Source: a bacterium (GTDB lineage Bacteria > Armatimonadota > Abditibacteriia > Abditibacteriales > Abditibacteriaceae). Taken from it: a stretch of DNA of 64,000 nucleotides. The stretch spans positions 38,912-102,911 of the forward strand of contig SDZD01000017.1 in the NCBI GenBank assembly GCA_004172935.1. The letters are read 5' to 3'. The translations under genes were made by a program, and so were the position numbers. This document shows, piece by piece, positions 42,362-51,742 of the stretch. The notes under the pieces are model-generated. The model was not told the origin of the DNA. It did no database searches and was given only the letters and a program-made list of their open reading frames with translations. Each line of letters starts with the position of its first letter. The first letter of the stretch is position 1.

Positions 42362-42604
42362 ATGTCCAAAACATTTAAAGCAAAATTCTACGTTCAAAAC
42401 GTCCAGAGCTTCACCGACCCTCAAGGTAAAAAACTTTGTGAAAAGGTCACTTTGGCTCCCATTCAATCCTCCGACCCCAATAGTCCCAACTACTCGTTTT
42501 CTCAGTACACGCCTTCGGGCGGAATCGAGATGACCATCACGAATCCCGACCTGTGGGGCAACGTAGTGGGCACTTACCTCATTGACTTCACGCCCGCCGA
42601 GTGA
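42362..42604 (+). CDS. Hypothetical protein
   Basis: 80 residues after an AGGAGG site. Beta-rich (KTFKAKFYVQNVQSFTD, then GIEMTITNPDLWGNVVGTYL). No family recognised. Monocistronic-looking, between two terminators. Confidence 0.62.
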   Translation: MSKTFKAKFYVQNVQSFTDPQGKKLCEKVTLAPIQSSDPNSPNYSFSQYTPSGGIEMTITNPDLWGNVVGTYLIDFTPAE

Positions 42605-42651
42605 TTGGCTGGTGCGTCGCTCCTAATTCCATTTAAAAGGAGGTGTTATCC

Positions 42652-42855
42652 ATGAAGAAATTCCTATCCATCGCCTTCGCAGGTATCTCGCTAGCGTGCT
42701 GCGCGCTTCTCAGCGTGCTGCCAACTCCAACGGCAACCGCATCGCCGCCCGGCTTCGATTTCAAAGCCTATGATTTCAAACACGAGTACCAGCACGAACT
42801 CAAAGAGAAGCGACCGTGGCTCAATCCAGCCCGCGCCGCGATCCTGAGCCGATAG
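42652..42855 (+). CDS. Small exported protein
   Basis: 67 residues with an AGGAGG site and a signal peptide (KKFLSIAFAGISLACCALLS, cleavage near TATAS). The short mature part is charged (HEYQHELKEKRPW). It lies just before the lysis genes and could be a spanin-like or envelope factor; not proven. Confidence 0.6.
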   Translation: MKKFLSIAFAGISLACCALLSVLPTPTATASPPGFDFKAYDFKHEYQHELKEKRPWLNPARAAILSR

Positions 42856-42881
42856 TTTCCGCATCGTCCAGAAGATTCATT

Positions 42882-42916
42882 AAACCGCATGGTGGGCGCG
42901 ATGTGCCATGCGGTTT
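42882..42916 (+). terminator. 11-bp perfect hairpin before the lysis genes
   Basis: Arms AAACCGCATGG and CCATGCGGTTT around 13 bases. It includes an in-frame ATG at 42908, which makes the ATG at 42926 the more likely start of the next gene. Confidence 0.7.
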
Positions 42917-42925
42917 CCTATTGAA

Positions 42926-43255
42926 ATGAAGCACCAAAACATCTCTGCCCTTGTCGTTTGGTTCCTTGGCATCATCGGGATTATTTTGGCTCTCGGTGTC
43001 ATCTGGCTAACGGCCAACGGCGCCAAGATTGATGGCGGTGTGTTCACGATGGCTGGAGGTGCTATCGGCGCTCTCGGCGCCATCCTGACGCAGACTCGCC
43101 AAACCAACCAGCGCGAGGGTGATAAGCCTGAGCCGCTGGAGGTTGTGACGCCACCTAACCAGCCGCTGGAGACCACCGATGTCAGCGACGAACAAACGGA
43201 CAACTCGCCTACTCCCCAACCATCGCCACTTGCGAAGGTGGTACAAAGACCATGA
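42926..43255 (+). CDS. Putative holin-like membrane protein
   Basis: 109 residues from ATG 42926. Two hydrophobic segments (ISALVVWFLGIIGIILALGV and FTMAGGAIGALGAIL) and a hydrophilic Pro/Asp-rich tail. Size, topology and position right before the endolysin suggest a holin. Confidence 0.6.
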   Translation: MKHQNISALVVWFLGIIGIILALGVIWLTANGAKIDGGVFTMAGGAIGALGAILTQTRQTNQREGDKPEPLEVVTPPNQPLETTDVSDEQTDNSPTPQPSPLAKVVQRP

Positions 43256-44079
43256 AACCAGTAATTTCTAGGGCCATCGAAATCGCCCGCACTCAAATCG
43301 GCGTGCGCGAATCGAACGACAATTCAGGGCCAAAAGTGCAAGAGTACCAACGCGCGACAACGCTCGGCGGTACTCATTGGCCGTGGTGCGCCGCGTTCAT
43401 CGCATGGACGTTTCGCACTGCCGGGCTATCGCTCAAGGTCGACATTCCTTGGACGTACAGCGCTTCCTGTGACGTTATTCTCGCCGATGCCAAAGCGCGC
43501 GGCTTGATTCGCCCCACTCCAGAAACGGGAGACATCGGCTTAGTGCGCGCCAAAAAGACAGCACGTGCAGGTGGCGGTTACTCATCGACCGATGCCATCC
43601 ACGTTTTCATCATCGACACCGTGAACGCCGACGGTTCATTCACTACCATCGAAGGTAACACCAACAACAGCGGCGGACGCGAGGGTATCGGTGTGATGAA
43701 GCACACGAGGCGCAATGATGGCCGCTACTTCTTCGTTCGATGGGCCGATGCCATAGCGGATGCGAAACCACCGAAGCCATACACAGCGAGCATCGATATT
43801 CACAAAGGAGTCGGAGCCAGTGTTCGCGCGTTGCCATCCAAGACCGAGAATAATACGGTGTTGGTATCGGCCAGAGCATGGGGAGAAGCACGCGGCCAGA
43901 CGGTAGAATGGAGTGATGCCGACGGCGCGGTTTTGTATGATGGCGAAGAGGTGCCGCTCCAGCCGCAGCTGTTCGATGGTTCGGCCTATTTCCCACTGCG
44001 CGCACTCACCGACCTCGCGGGCGGTATCGTGATGGTTGATCCGGTGGCACGCACGGCCAAGGCGGTTCTGACGAAATGA
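43252..44079 (+). CDS. CHAP-type endolysin with copper-amine-oxidase-like binding domain
   Basis: 275 residues. Residues about 5-165 form a CHAP/TIGR02594-like amidase: ARTQIGVRESNDNSGPKVQE, WPWCAAFIAWTF with the catalytic Cys and DAIHVFIID with the His. Residues about 185-275 resemble the copper amine oxidase N-terminal domain found in cell-wall proteins (SAYFPLRALTDLAGGIVMVD). The enzyme should cut peptidoglycan at lysis. Confidence 0.86.
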   Translation: MKPVISRAIEIARTQIGVRESNDNSGPKVQEYQRATTLGGTHWPWCAAFIAWTFRTAGLSLKVDIPWTYSASCDVILADAKARGLIRPTPETGDIGLVRAKKTARAGGGYSSTDAIHVFIIDTVNADGSFTTIEGNTNNSGGREGIGVMKHTRRNDGRYFFVRWADAIADAKPPKPYTASIDIHKGVGASVRALPSKTENNTVLVSARAWGEARGQTVEWSDADGAVLYDGEEVPLQPQLFDGSAYFPLRALTDLAGGIVMVDPVARTAKAVLTK

Positions 44080-44387
44080 GCCTTGATAGCCGAAATTGGG
44101 AAAGGCAAGAGCAGATGGTACTCAAAGCCCTCGAAGACTTGCGCTTATCGTCTGATGCCTCTCTCAAGCTCGGCGGTGAACTCAAGGAATCCCTTACGGG
44201 TATGCGTGCCGAGGTGAACGGGAAATTCAACTCTCAGCAACTGCAACTCGACTCCCAACAGCACCAAATCAACGAACTTAAGGGGCAACTCAGTACCGCT
44301 TACAAATGGCTCGCGGGATTGGCGGCAAGTCTCATCCTGACCATTTTGGGCTTTTTGCTGAACCAACTGCATCTGGTGGCTAAATGA
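44076..44387 (+). CDS. Coiled-coil protein with C-terminal membrane helix (XhlA/holin-like)
   Basis: 103 residues. An N-terminal helical coiled coil (residues about 10-75, with SQQLQLDSQQHQINELKGQL) is followed by one membrane helix (LAGLAASLILTILGFLL). This layout is like XhlA-type lysis proteins. ATGA overlap with the endolysin gene. Confidence 0.65.
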   Translation: MSLDSRNWERQEQMVLKALEDLRLSSDASLKLGGELKESLTGMRAEVNGKFNSQQLQLDSQQHQINELKGQLSTAYKWLAGLAASLILTILGFLLNQLHLVAK

Positions 44388-44806
44388 AACGAATCTTAAT
44401 CTGCGACGATGACGTTGAAATCCGCGACTGGCTTCGACTCCTGCTATCAGAGTGCGAGGTTGAACTCACAATCGTTTCCGGTGGCGAGGATGCGCTTGAT
44501 GCCTACGCTCATGCCCGTCATGGTGGCGAGTCCTTCGACCTGCTTTTGTGCGACCTGGCTATGCCTTACACCAACGGTTTCGAGGTGGCGCAAAAAATCA
44601 GAGCTGCGGGTGACTCAGAGACGCCAGTGCTGTTTATGACGGCTTTTGACGATGATGATTCGCTCTGCGCACGCGCAGCTGAACTCTCAGTTGTGCCGAT
44701 TCTCCATAAGCCATTCAAGTCGGTCGAAGATGTGTATGGCGCTATTGAGTCTGTACTGGGTGTCATTTGCGGCGGCAGGTTTCGTGGCGTCAAAGAGGTG
44801 ACGTAA
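44384..44806 (+). CDS. Stand-alone response-regulator receiver domain
   Basis: 140 residues. Acidic pocket D8-D10 (LICDDDVEIRDWL), phospho-acceptor D57 in LLLCDLAMP, T86 in LFMTAFD and K109 in ILHKPFK: all key residues of a CheY-like receiver are present. No output domain follows. It overlaps the lysis gene before and the ParB-like gene after. It might tap a host two-component signal. Confidence 0.9.
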   Translation: MKRILICDDDVEIRDWLRLLLSECEVELTIVSGGEDALDAYAHARHGGESFDLLLCDLAMPYTNGFEVAQKIRAAGDSETPVLFMTAFDDDDSLCARAAELSVVPILHKPFKSVEDVYGAIESVLGVICGGRFRGVKEVT

Positions 44807-45513
44807 TGCCCCGCCAACCTAAACCCTCAGCAGAAGAGCGCCTGCGCATCGACTATGTGCCAGTCGCCACCGTCGCTCAGTGGGAACGCAATGCCAAGAA
44901 ACACGACTTCGGTGCGCTGTGGGAATCCATCGACCGCTTCGGGTTCAAAGACCCGCCCAAATTTGAACCACGGCTCAATACAGGTTCTGGCGGCATCGTC
45001 GAAGGTAATGGGCGCTCCCACGTCTTACGAGAGATGGAAGCCGCCAATCACCCACGCCCACGCGGCATTCTCATCATCGAAGACAAGTGGCACATGCCCG
45101 TGCTATTTGGAGTCGATGCAGAATCGGAGCGCGCCGCCGAAGCCTATGGCATTACGCACAATAACCTAACTTTGATGGGCGGCGACTTCGGGCCTCTCGA
45201 AATCCAAAGGTTATGGGAAGAGACCGAGTACGCCGCAGTCCTCGCCGACCTTGCCGCGCATGAAGAACTTCCTGTTGGCATCGACGGTGAGGATGTGGAC
45301 GCACTGATAGGACAACTTGCCGCCGAAGGCAATCCGATTGATGTAAGCAACTCACCATCTTCTCCGCCAAGGGAAAAAGCGGATGCGCCCAAGTTCGGAG
45401 TGCTGGTCATCTGTGAAGGTGAGCCTGACCAGGCGCAGCAATACCAGCGACTGCGAGATGAGGGCTACGACTGCATCAAACAGGGCAGTAAGCCGCCGGG
45501 ATGCAAGAGGTGA
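44806..45513 (+). CDS. ParB-like nuclease-domain protein (packaging-adjacent)
   Basis: 235 residues, TAATG overlap. IDYVPVATVAQWERNAKKHD and a GGIVEGNGRSHVLREMEAA segment match the ParB/sulfiredoxin-like domain seen in proteins next to phage terminases (GNGRSHVL replaces the usual GERRxRA). The C-terminal 50 residues (APKFGVLVICEGEPDQAQQY) look like a separate small domain. Confidence 0.78.
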   Translation: MPRQPKPSAEERLRIDYVPVATVAQWERNAKKHDFGALWESIDRFGFKDPPKFEPRLNTGSGGIVEGNGRSHVLREMEAANHPRPRGILIIEDKWHMPVLFGVDAESERAAEAYGITHNNLTLMGGDFGPLEIQRLWEETEYAAVLADLAAHEELPVGIDGEDVDALIGQLAAEGNPIDVSNSPSSPPREKADAPKFGVLVICEGEPDQAQQYQRLRDEGYDCIKQGSKPPGCKR

Positions 45514-45519
45514 TGAAAG

Positions 45520-45996
45520 ATGGCAAAGCGAGGGCGTAAAACCAAACTTGAGATTCAGCCTGAAATAACAAAAACAGTTTCGACTCTTCTCAAAGGGGGG
45601 AATACACGCCGAGCCTCAGCTCAAATTGCTGGTATTTCTGAAGCCCGGTTTTATGACTGGATGAATAGAGGAGAATCTGAAGAGAATGGCGAATTTCGAG
45701 AATTTCGAGAGGCTGTAATACGCGCGGAAGCTGAGGCTGAGGTTTTCATGGTCGATTCCATTCGAATCGCCTCACGCCCTCACGAAGTAATTGAATCCGA
45801 AACCATCACATTGCCCGATGGGACCAAGCGCACGGTCGAAAAGCGCAAGCAGGTTCATAAGCCAGAGATGGCGTTGGAATGGTTGAAGCGGCGGCGCCGC
45901 GAGGAGTGGGGAGATAATGTCCGACTTGACGTTGACGACGAAATCACAAGATTACTGGCGGCGTTGGCCGCTGGAAGCAAAAATCAAACTTCGTGA
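45520..45996 (+). CDS. terS: Terminase small subunit
   Basis: 158 residues. N-terminal helix-turn-helix (SAQIAGISEARFYDWMNRG), a helical middle with FREAVIRAEAEAEVFMVDS, and a C-terminal HKPEMALEWLKRRRREEWGD, all common in small terminases. It recognises packaging DNA and hands it to the large subunit, whose gene overlaps by 80 bp. Confidence 0.85.
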   Translation: MAKRGRKTKLEIQPEITKTVSTLLKGGNTRRASAQIAGISEARFYDWMNRGESEENGEFREFREAVIRAEAEAEVFMVDSIRIASRPHEVIESETITLPDGTKRTVEKRKQVHKPEMALEWLKRRRREEWGDNVRLDVDDEITRLLAALAAGSKNQTS

Positions 45997-47497
45997 TCGA
46001 CTTCGCGAGGAGGCGATTAAAGCGGGCATTATGGAGGCGCCGGACTCCATGAAAATAGACGCGACTGGTGGTTGGCGCGAGTGGCTGGAATTCCACTTCC
46101 CTACCTACGTTCGTGATGGGTTCTCGCCTCGTCATGTGACGTTCTGGGAGTGGGCGTGGGCGATAACTCGCGAGAGCGATCCCGCGCCATTCGTTGGCAT
46201 CTGGCCACGTGGTGGCTCGAAATCGACATCGGCTGAAATGGCGTGTGCGGTTTGGGGAGTGCGCGGCGTGCGGCGCTATATGGTCTACGTCTGCGCTACA
46301 CAGCGCCAAGCGGACGACCATATCCAGAACATCGCGAATCTGTTGGAGAAGTTGGGAGTTGGTCGAAGCGTTAACGAATACGGTACATCGAAGGGCTGGA
46401 AACGCAACCGTCTCCGCACAAACATGGGCTTTACCATCGACGCATTGGGATTGGACGTTGCCTCGCGCGGCGCCAAGCTGGATGAGTTCAGGCCGGATGC
46501 TTTCATATTCGATGACCTGGACGATGAGTTCGATACCCTGCGTACAACCGAGAAGAAGGTCAAGACCATCACGAACAGCATCCTACCGGCTGGCACTTCG
46601 AACGTAGCGGTTCTCTGTATCCAGAACCTCATTACAGCGACCGGAGTCTTTGCGCGATTGGCAGGTGTGGCTCAGGAAAAAGCCGACTTCTTGGTCAATC
46701 GCATCGTCTCAGGGCCAGAGCCAGCGATGCGTGACATTCGCACCCGTAGCGTCCAGCAGGAGGGAGGCGCGATTCGAGTGGAGATAGTTGGTGGCACTCC
46801 GACATGGGAAGGGCAAGGCTTACAGGCATGTCAATCGTTTATCGACAAATGGGGGTGGACAGCGTTCGAGAAGGAAGCGCTTCACAACGTCGGCGATAAA
46901 GCGGGCGCCCTCTGGAATCGCGAGATTCTGCGCGCCACACGTGAAATATCCAACGCCAAGGAGTTCGCCAAGACGCTAGATAAAATCGTGGTCGGTGTCG
47001 ACCCGCCTGGTTCGACTGGTCGCTGTGGAATCGTGGTTTGTGGCTCGAAAACCATAGCGGGCAAATTGCATGGCTACACCCTCGCCGATTGTTCGACTGA
47101 GCCAGGTGCTTCACCCGGTGAGTGGGGCGCCGCAGTGGTGCAAGCCGCTCTGGACTGGGAAGCCAATGAGGTGGTAGATGAGGTCAACCAAGGCGGCGCG
47201 ATGGTCACTCACACCATCAAGCAGGTCAAGGGCGGTGAGAAATTGAAGATAGTCGAGGTTCGTGCGACTCGCGGCAAACACACGCGCGCTGAACCGATTT
47301 CGACGCTGATGGAGGAAGGACGCGAGCACCATGTGGGCACGCACACCGACCTCGAAAACCTGATATGCCGATGGGTAACGGGTGATGAATCACCTGACCC
47401 GCTGGACGCTAAAGTGTGGGCGCTCTGGCGTCTTATGATCGAACCTGCAACCGTAACCTCGGACGCCGACGAATCCTATTCTTTCTCTAGTTTCTAA
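45917..47497 (+). CDS. terL: Terminase large subunit
   Basis: 526 residues. Walker A at about 96-103 (WPRGGSKST), Walker B at about 193-203 (DAFIFDDLDDE), and a nuclease part starting VGVDPPGSTGRCGI with later acidic residues (DEVNQGGAMVTHTI). The protein pumps and cuts DNA into the procapsid. The annotated start overlaps terS by 80 bp; an ATG at 46031 is an alternative. Confidence 0.92.
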   Translation: MSDLTLTTKSQDYWRRWPLEAKIKLRDRLREEAIKAGIMEAPDSMKIDATGGWREWLEFHFPTYVRDGFSPRHVTFWEWAWAITRESDPAPFVGIWPRGGSKSTSAEMACAVWGVRGVRRYMVYVCATQRQADDHIQNIANLLEKLGVGRSVNEYGTSKGWKRNRLRTNMGFTIDALGLDVASRGAKLDEFRPDAFIFDDLDDEFDTLRTTEKKVKTITNSILPAGTSNVAVLCIQNLITATGVFARLAGVAQEKADFLVNRIVSGPEPAMRDIRTRSVQQEGGAIRVEIVGGTPTWEGQGLQACQSFIDKWGWTAFEKEALHNVGDKAGALWNREILRATREISNAKEFAKTLDKIVVGVDPPGSTGRCGIVVCGSKTIAGKLHGYTLADCSTEPGASPGEWGAAVVQAALDWEANEVVDEVNQGGAMVTHTIKQVKGGEKLKIVEVRATRGKHTRAEPISTLMEEGREHHVGTHTDLENLICRWVTGDESPDPLDAKVWALWRLMIEPATVTSDADESYSFSSF

Positions 47498-49195
47498 ATG
47501 CAACCCTTCAAATTTCGCACTGTGTCCCGCGACATTGCACTAGCGGGCATTGCCTCTGTAGTCGATGCCAATATTGCATTCGACAGGGCAGAGGCACTAA
47601 AGCACAACAAGCTGTTCTTCAGTGGTGACCATTGGAACTCCGGCATCTTCTGGATGGGGCCAACTCCAGCGCAGTCCGACCCAACGTATACCGATGTGCG
47701 GGCCGAGATTAAACGTGTCTTTTGCTCGCGCAACGTCATCGCCGAAGTCATCAACAATCAGCGCGATGGTGTGCTCGGCACGGAGCCAGCCTGGTCATTC
47801 GTGCGAACAGAGGAGGTGACAGAGGCCAACCCGCTGACACCTGAGCAAGAGGCACTGATTGCCGAAATCAATAGCGCGGCCACAATATGGTGGGATGAAC
47901 GCGGCATTACTCAACTTCTCAAGGATTGTCACGATGAAGCGGCATTAGGGGAATCGGTATCGCTTCGTCTCTATATCCCCCGTGGTCGTCTCAGGCAGAA
48001 TGCGGTCACTGGTGCCTACGAAATCCCTCAAGGTAATTTTACTGAGCAATTAGAGCGCATTTTTGCCCAAAAGTGCCTTACAGATGAAGCGGGCCAACTG
48101 GTAGAGCCTGAAAGCCAAACCAAGTGTGCTGTTTACTCAGAGACGCGCTCCAATGGTGACACATGGTTAGAAATCGTCTTCCCAGAGGTTGATGCCCAAG
48201 GGCAAGTCCAGACCGTGATGCGTGTTGTTTCAACTACAAATGGGGTCGAAACGGAAACCGTCTATAGTTGGGATTTGGGCGGACGCCTGACCATCAACCA
48301 TCTCGATATGGATACGCTCATCACCCAGCAAGTGCGAGAGAATCAGATGAGCATCAATCTTCAGAAGACCCTGCAAAACCGTAACGGTGTTGCAGGTGGA
48401 TTCGTAGAGCGCATTATCACTGATGGAATGCCACCGGGAAGGTATGTGCCCGATCCGAAAGATTCAACAAAGAAGGTTTATCAAGTCGCCCCTTTCAGAG
48501 TTGGTGCAGGTACAACCAACTTTATTCGTGCTGCAAAATACGAAGAAAGTGACGGGCAAGATGGCAGTGTGCGGTATGGCAAACCAGACGTTCATTATCG
48601 GGAGCCTACTTCACCCAACACCTTCATCGACGCCAAGCGTGATTTCTACCAAGACATCTTGGAAGAGACGGGGCAGACGCACACCTTGACCAATGGCGAT
48701 GCCGTCGCATCTGGTGAGAGTCGCAAGCAAGCACGCGCAACGTTCAAGAAGCGACTAGATGGCGTGAAAGCCGCGATAGACCCGCTCGGTCGATGGCTAC
48801 TCGAAACCGTCGTTGTGATGGCGCTACTATTCGCCGAGCGTCGCGCCGAAGCCGATAATATCCGCTGTGACTTCGGGTGCATTGTGGACACCGGGCCGCG
48901 CACTGCCGAGGAGCAAAAGGCCGATGGTGAAGCGGTGAAGGATGGGCGTTTGTCGGTCGAGACCGCTATGACTCGCGATAGCATCGAAGACCCTGGCGCC
49001 GAGCGTGGCCGCGTTGATGGTGAGCGTGAATCCTCGCTCGAAGTGCGCAAGCAACGCGCGGAACTGATGAAGACGTTCAAGGATGCGGGGCTTGATGTTA
49101 GGAGTGCGGCCCTAGCGGCTGGGTTTAGCGAAGAAGAGGCCAATAGGATGGTGGCGACACCAGCACCTGAACCCAAGGAGCCAGCAATTGCATGA
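47498..49195 (+). CDS. Portal protein
   Basis: 565 residues, starting directly after the terL stop. Size, place and helical C-terminal region (about 390-480) fit a portal of the SPP1-gp6-like class. FIDAKRDFYQDILEETGQTH and GESRKQARATFKKRLDGVKA resemble the wing/stem region. It forms the dodecameric channel at the capsid vertex. Confidence 0.82.
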   Translation: MQPFKFRTVSRDIALAGIASVVDANIAFDRAEALKHNKLFFSGDHWNSGIFWMGPTPAQSDPTYTDVRAEIKRVFCSRNVIAEVINNQRDGVLGTEPAWSFVRTEEVTEANPLTPEQEALIAEINSAATIWWDERGITQLLKDCHDEAALGESVSLRLYIPRGRLRQNAVTGAYEIPQGNFTEQLERIFAQKCLTDEAGQLVEPESQTKCAVYSETRSNGDTWLEIVFPEVDAQGQVQTVMRVVSTTNGVETETVYSWDLGGRLTINHLDMDTLITQQVRENQMSINLQKTLQNRNGVAGGFVERIITDGMPPGRYVPDPKDSTKKVYQVAPFRVGAGTTNFIRAAKYEESDGQDGSVRYGKPDVHYREPTSPNTFIDAKRDFYQDILEETGQTHTLTNGDAVASGESRKQARATFKKRLDGVKAAIDPLGRWLLETVVVMALLFAERRAEADNIRCDFGCIVDTGPRTAEEQKADGEAVKDGRLSVETAMTRDSIEDPGAERGRVDGERESSLEVRKQRAELMKTFKDAGLDVRSAALAAGFSEEEANRMVATPAPEPKEPAIA

Positions 49196-49443
49196 GCGAT
49201 GAACTAAGCCCTTCGATTGAAGACGACATGCGCGCACTTGAAGGCGGATGGTGTTCGACGCCGTGCCGATGTGGTATCTGTGGGCACAAGTGGATGGCGG
49301 TTTGGCCTATCGACCTCGACCGATACGACATCAACGATGAGGAGCAAGTAACCGCTGCAATGGATGCAGAGATTCCGCAGTTGCAGTGCTCGCAATGCGG
49401 TCAACAGGGACACACGATAGAAAAGGAGCTAAGCGAACCATGA
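49192..49443 (+). CDS. Small zinc-ribbon protein
   Basis: 83 residues with CRCGICGHKW and CSQCGQQGH, a zinc-ribbon pair about 47 residues apart. ATGA overlap with portal. Function unknown. Confidence 0.65.
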   Translation: MSDELSPSIEDDMRALEGGWCSTPCRCGICGHKWMAVWPIDLDRYDINDEEQVTAAMDAEIPQLQCSQCGQQGHTIEKELSEP

Positions 49444-49889
49444 ACCGTTTTATTTTCGCCGATGACATTCCCGATGCGATTGCTGGCCTCATCAAAGAGC
49501 CACTGGAAAAACTCGACTGGCTACTTCCTCTCTGGTGCCAGCGATGCAATGTGGATTACATTGACCACAACGAAGACAGCGACATGCGGAATGGCGCTTT
49601 GGCTTCTTGCGTTTGCTACTACGAGTACCGCGTTTTGCGCCTCTACATCTACCCGCGATTTGTTTCCCAAGATGCGGCCCGACAATCCGAGGTTCTCACC
49701 CACGAACTTATTCATGGCCATGTCAACCAACTCTTCAATTTTGCCCATGCAGAGTTGAATCGTTTGGTGCCTGCCGAAGAGTCGCCCGCGCATAATGGCA
49801 CCCTGATTGAGCAACTGAGGGAGCATTGTGAGTCCACAACTCAAGACCTCACTATCGCCATTCTCCGTCTCTTGAAAGAGAAGGGTTAG
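49440..49889 (+). CDS. Small HExxH-motif protein (putative zinc metalloprotease)
   Basis: 149 residues. SEVLTHELIHGHVNQLFNF has the HExxH zinc site. Cys pairs occur near the start (CQRC) and at CVCYYEYRVL, a layout that recalls ATP23-like peptidases. It lies among head genes and could be a virion or maturation protease; no other prohead protease is visible. Activity is inferred. Confidence 0.66.
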   Translation: MNRFIFADDIPDAIAGLIKEPLEKLDWLLPLWCQRCNVDYIDHNEDSDMRNGALASCVCYYEYRVLRLYIYPRFVSQDAARQSEVLTHELIHGHVNQLFNFAHAELNRLVPAEESPAHNGTLIEQLREHCESTTQDLTIAILRLLKEKG

Positions 49890-49892
49890 CCC

Positions 49893-50078
49893 ATGAACCC
49901 CGACCTCCTCTATCAAGCTCTTAACATCTTCGCGGGTCGATGCGCCGCGACTTCGGATAGTCGTGTGCATCAAAACGCCGCTATCCAGTTGCAGAAGGAT
50001 TTGAAACGCATTAAGATTGAATGTGACAGTTCGAGCAATGTAGCTCCGAACAATGCATATCGGCCCACCGGAAGATAA
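49893..50078 (+). CDS. Hypothetical small protein
   Basis: 61 residues, helical (NPDLLYQALNIFAGRCAATS). No family recognised. Ends before the terminator at 50095. Confidence 0.52.
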   Translation: MNPDLLYQALNIFAGRCAATSDSRVHQNAAIQLQKDLKRIKIECDSSSNVAPNNAYRPTGR

Positions 50079-50094
50079 TTTTTATCCGGCACAC

Positions 50095-50150
50095 GCCCCA
50101 CTTGAACGTGACCTACTCAGGGAGTAGCAGCGGTTTGGTGGGGCTTTTTT
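50095..50150 (+). terminator. Terminator before the scaffold gene
   Basis: Arms GCCCCAC and GTGGGGC (50095-50101, 50138-50144), an inner short hairpin, then T6. Confidence 0.75.
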
Positions 50151-50180
50151 CGTGTTTGGGCCTTTAATCTCAGGGAGATT

Positions 50181-50996
50181 ATGAAGAACCGTTTTTTGCG
50201 TCATGGACGCCTATTGCACTGCCGACTTCCCATCCTGCCAACGTTTCTCTATGAGGGCGAAGGCACAGGGGGAGGCGGCTCCACTACCCCGCCCACTCCA
50301 GCGCCTCCGGTCAATCCGGCTGATGTTGCTGCGCGCTACTCAGGGGATGCGATTCGCATGGCGAGCCACATCTCGACATTGGAGCATGACAACTTCAACT
50401 ATCGGGATAAAATCCGCGATAAAGACCGGGAGATTACGGACTTGAAAGCGAAGGTGCCCGGTGCTGATGTCGTTGTTTTGCCAAAGGCGAAAGCCGAGTT
50501 GCTGGAGAAGTACGAAAAGTTCGGACCTCCTGACACTCTTTCGACCGAACTCGAAACTGGTAGAGCGGCTAAGGGACGCGTCGCCGAAGTCGAGAAGGCC
50601 GCGACGATTGAGAAGGCCGCGAAGGTCGCGAGTCTCAAGCCCGGCCTGTTGAAGATTGTCGGAAAGGATTTGCCTATTGCTGTTCGTGAAGTTGATATTG
50701 CCGACGCTGAGGGCAAAACCTCCAAGGTCGAACGCGCTTTCATTGTGGGCAAGAATGGCGATGCGGAGACGCTGACACCACTTGCCGACTACTTCAAGGC
50801 TCAAGGCGAAGACGTGTTCCAGTCTCTTATCGCCACCGACGATAATGCCAGCAACGGCAATCAGAACAATGGGAGCGCCGGGGGCGGATTTCAGTATCCG
50901 GCGCAAATCAACGGTGGGGGTAACTCAAACAATGATCCCGCCTCGTATGCAGGTGGACTCTACGCGCAACACAATGCGCCACAGGCAAAACAATAA
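50181..50996 (+). CDS. Probable scaffold protein
   Basis: 271 residues. Gly/Pro-rich start (GGGGSTTPPTPAPP), then a long coiled-coil region (about 60-150) with DKDREITDLKAKV, and a disordered Asn/Gly-rich end. Its position two genes before the major capsid gene and its low-complexity helical make-up fit a scaffold for procapsid assembly. Confidence 0.7.
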   Translation: MKNRFLRHGRLLHCRLPILPTFLYEGEGTGGGGSTTPPTPAPPVNPADVAARYSGDAIRMASHISTLEHDNFNYRDKIRDKDREITDLKAKVPGADVVVLPKAKAELLEKYEKFGPPDTLSTELETGRAAKGRVAEVEKAATIEKAAKVASLKPGLLKIVGKDLPIAVREVDIADAEGKTSKVERAFIVGKNGDAETLTPLADYFKAQGEDVFQSLIATDDNASNGNQNNGSAGGGFQYPAQINGGGNSNNDPASYAGGLYAQHNAPQAKQ

Positions 50997-51051
50997 CGCC
51001 TGTATCCGGTGAACCGCAGGGCGGGAATCCTCTTTTCTTGTGAGGTAATTT

Positions 51052-51702
51052 ATGAACGAAAGCAACGGCTTTACAACCAATTCTCGCCCCGGTTGGATCG
51101 GGGACTTTCTGAACCGTGATGCGGTTCTCGCAGGTGGCGCCAAGATTGACGCCTCTCTTTTCAAATCTGCGGATGCGGTGAAGGTAGTAGTTGGCGCCAT
51201 CGCCGCGCAGGGTGCAACTAGCGTCACAGTTGCGGCTCTTTCCAAGCCTCTGCCATCGGGCACGGTTTTGGACTTTGGTACCAACAAATTCGCTCGCCTA
51301 ACAGCCGCTGCGGCCAAGGGCGCAACCACGCTTGCAGTCACAGCACTGGTAACAGCACTCGCCGTCAACGATACCGCGTACTACAACATCCCAGGCGAAC
51401 CCAAGCGCATTGCGTCAGGAACTCTGGTAGGTGCGACCAATGCCGAAATTGATGCGGCTACCGTTGTCACCAATGGCGTGCCCGCAGGTCTCAAGTGGGG
51501 GCCAGCCGCCGATGCGGACGATGTGGTCTACCTCATCATTTACGACATCATCGACGCCGACAAAAACAACAATGCCGAATTCTATCGGCATGGGCGCATC
51601 GTGAAGATCAATAATCTTCCCGGCTTTTCGGGCCTTTCCACAACCTTGAAAGCAAAGGTGCGCGACTCCTACGAATGCACCATAGGAGCAACAGAAAGCT
51701 AA
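51052..51702 (+). CDS. Putative head decoration protein
   Basis: 216 residues, Ala/Thr/Val-rich and beta-rich (GAIAAQGATSVTVAALSKPL, then TTLAVTALVTALAVND). Located between scaffold and major capsid, as decoration (gpD-like or head-fibre) proteins usually are. It would stabilise the expanded shell. Confidence 0.6.
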   Translation: MNESNGFTTNSRPGWIGDFLNRDAVLAGGAKIDASLFKSADAVKVVVGAIAAQGATSVTVAALSKPLPSGTVLDFGTNKFARLTAAAAKGATTLAVTALVTALAVNDTAYYNIPGEPKRIASGTLVGATNAEIDAATVVTNGVPAGLKWGPAADADDVVYLIIYDIIDADKNNNAEFYRHGRIVKINNLPGFSGLSTTLKAKVRDSYECTIGATES

Positions 51703-51742
51703 GCGAGAATCAGGGATTCTTCGACTCTTTTAAAGAACCATC

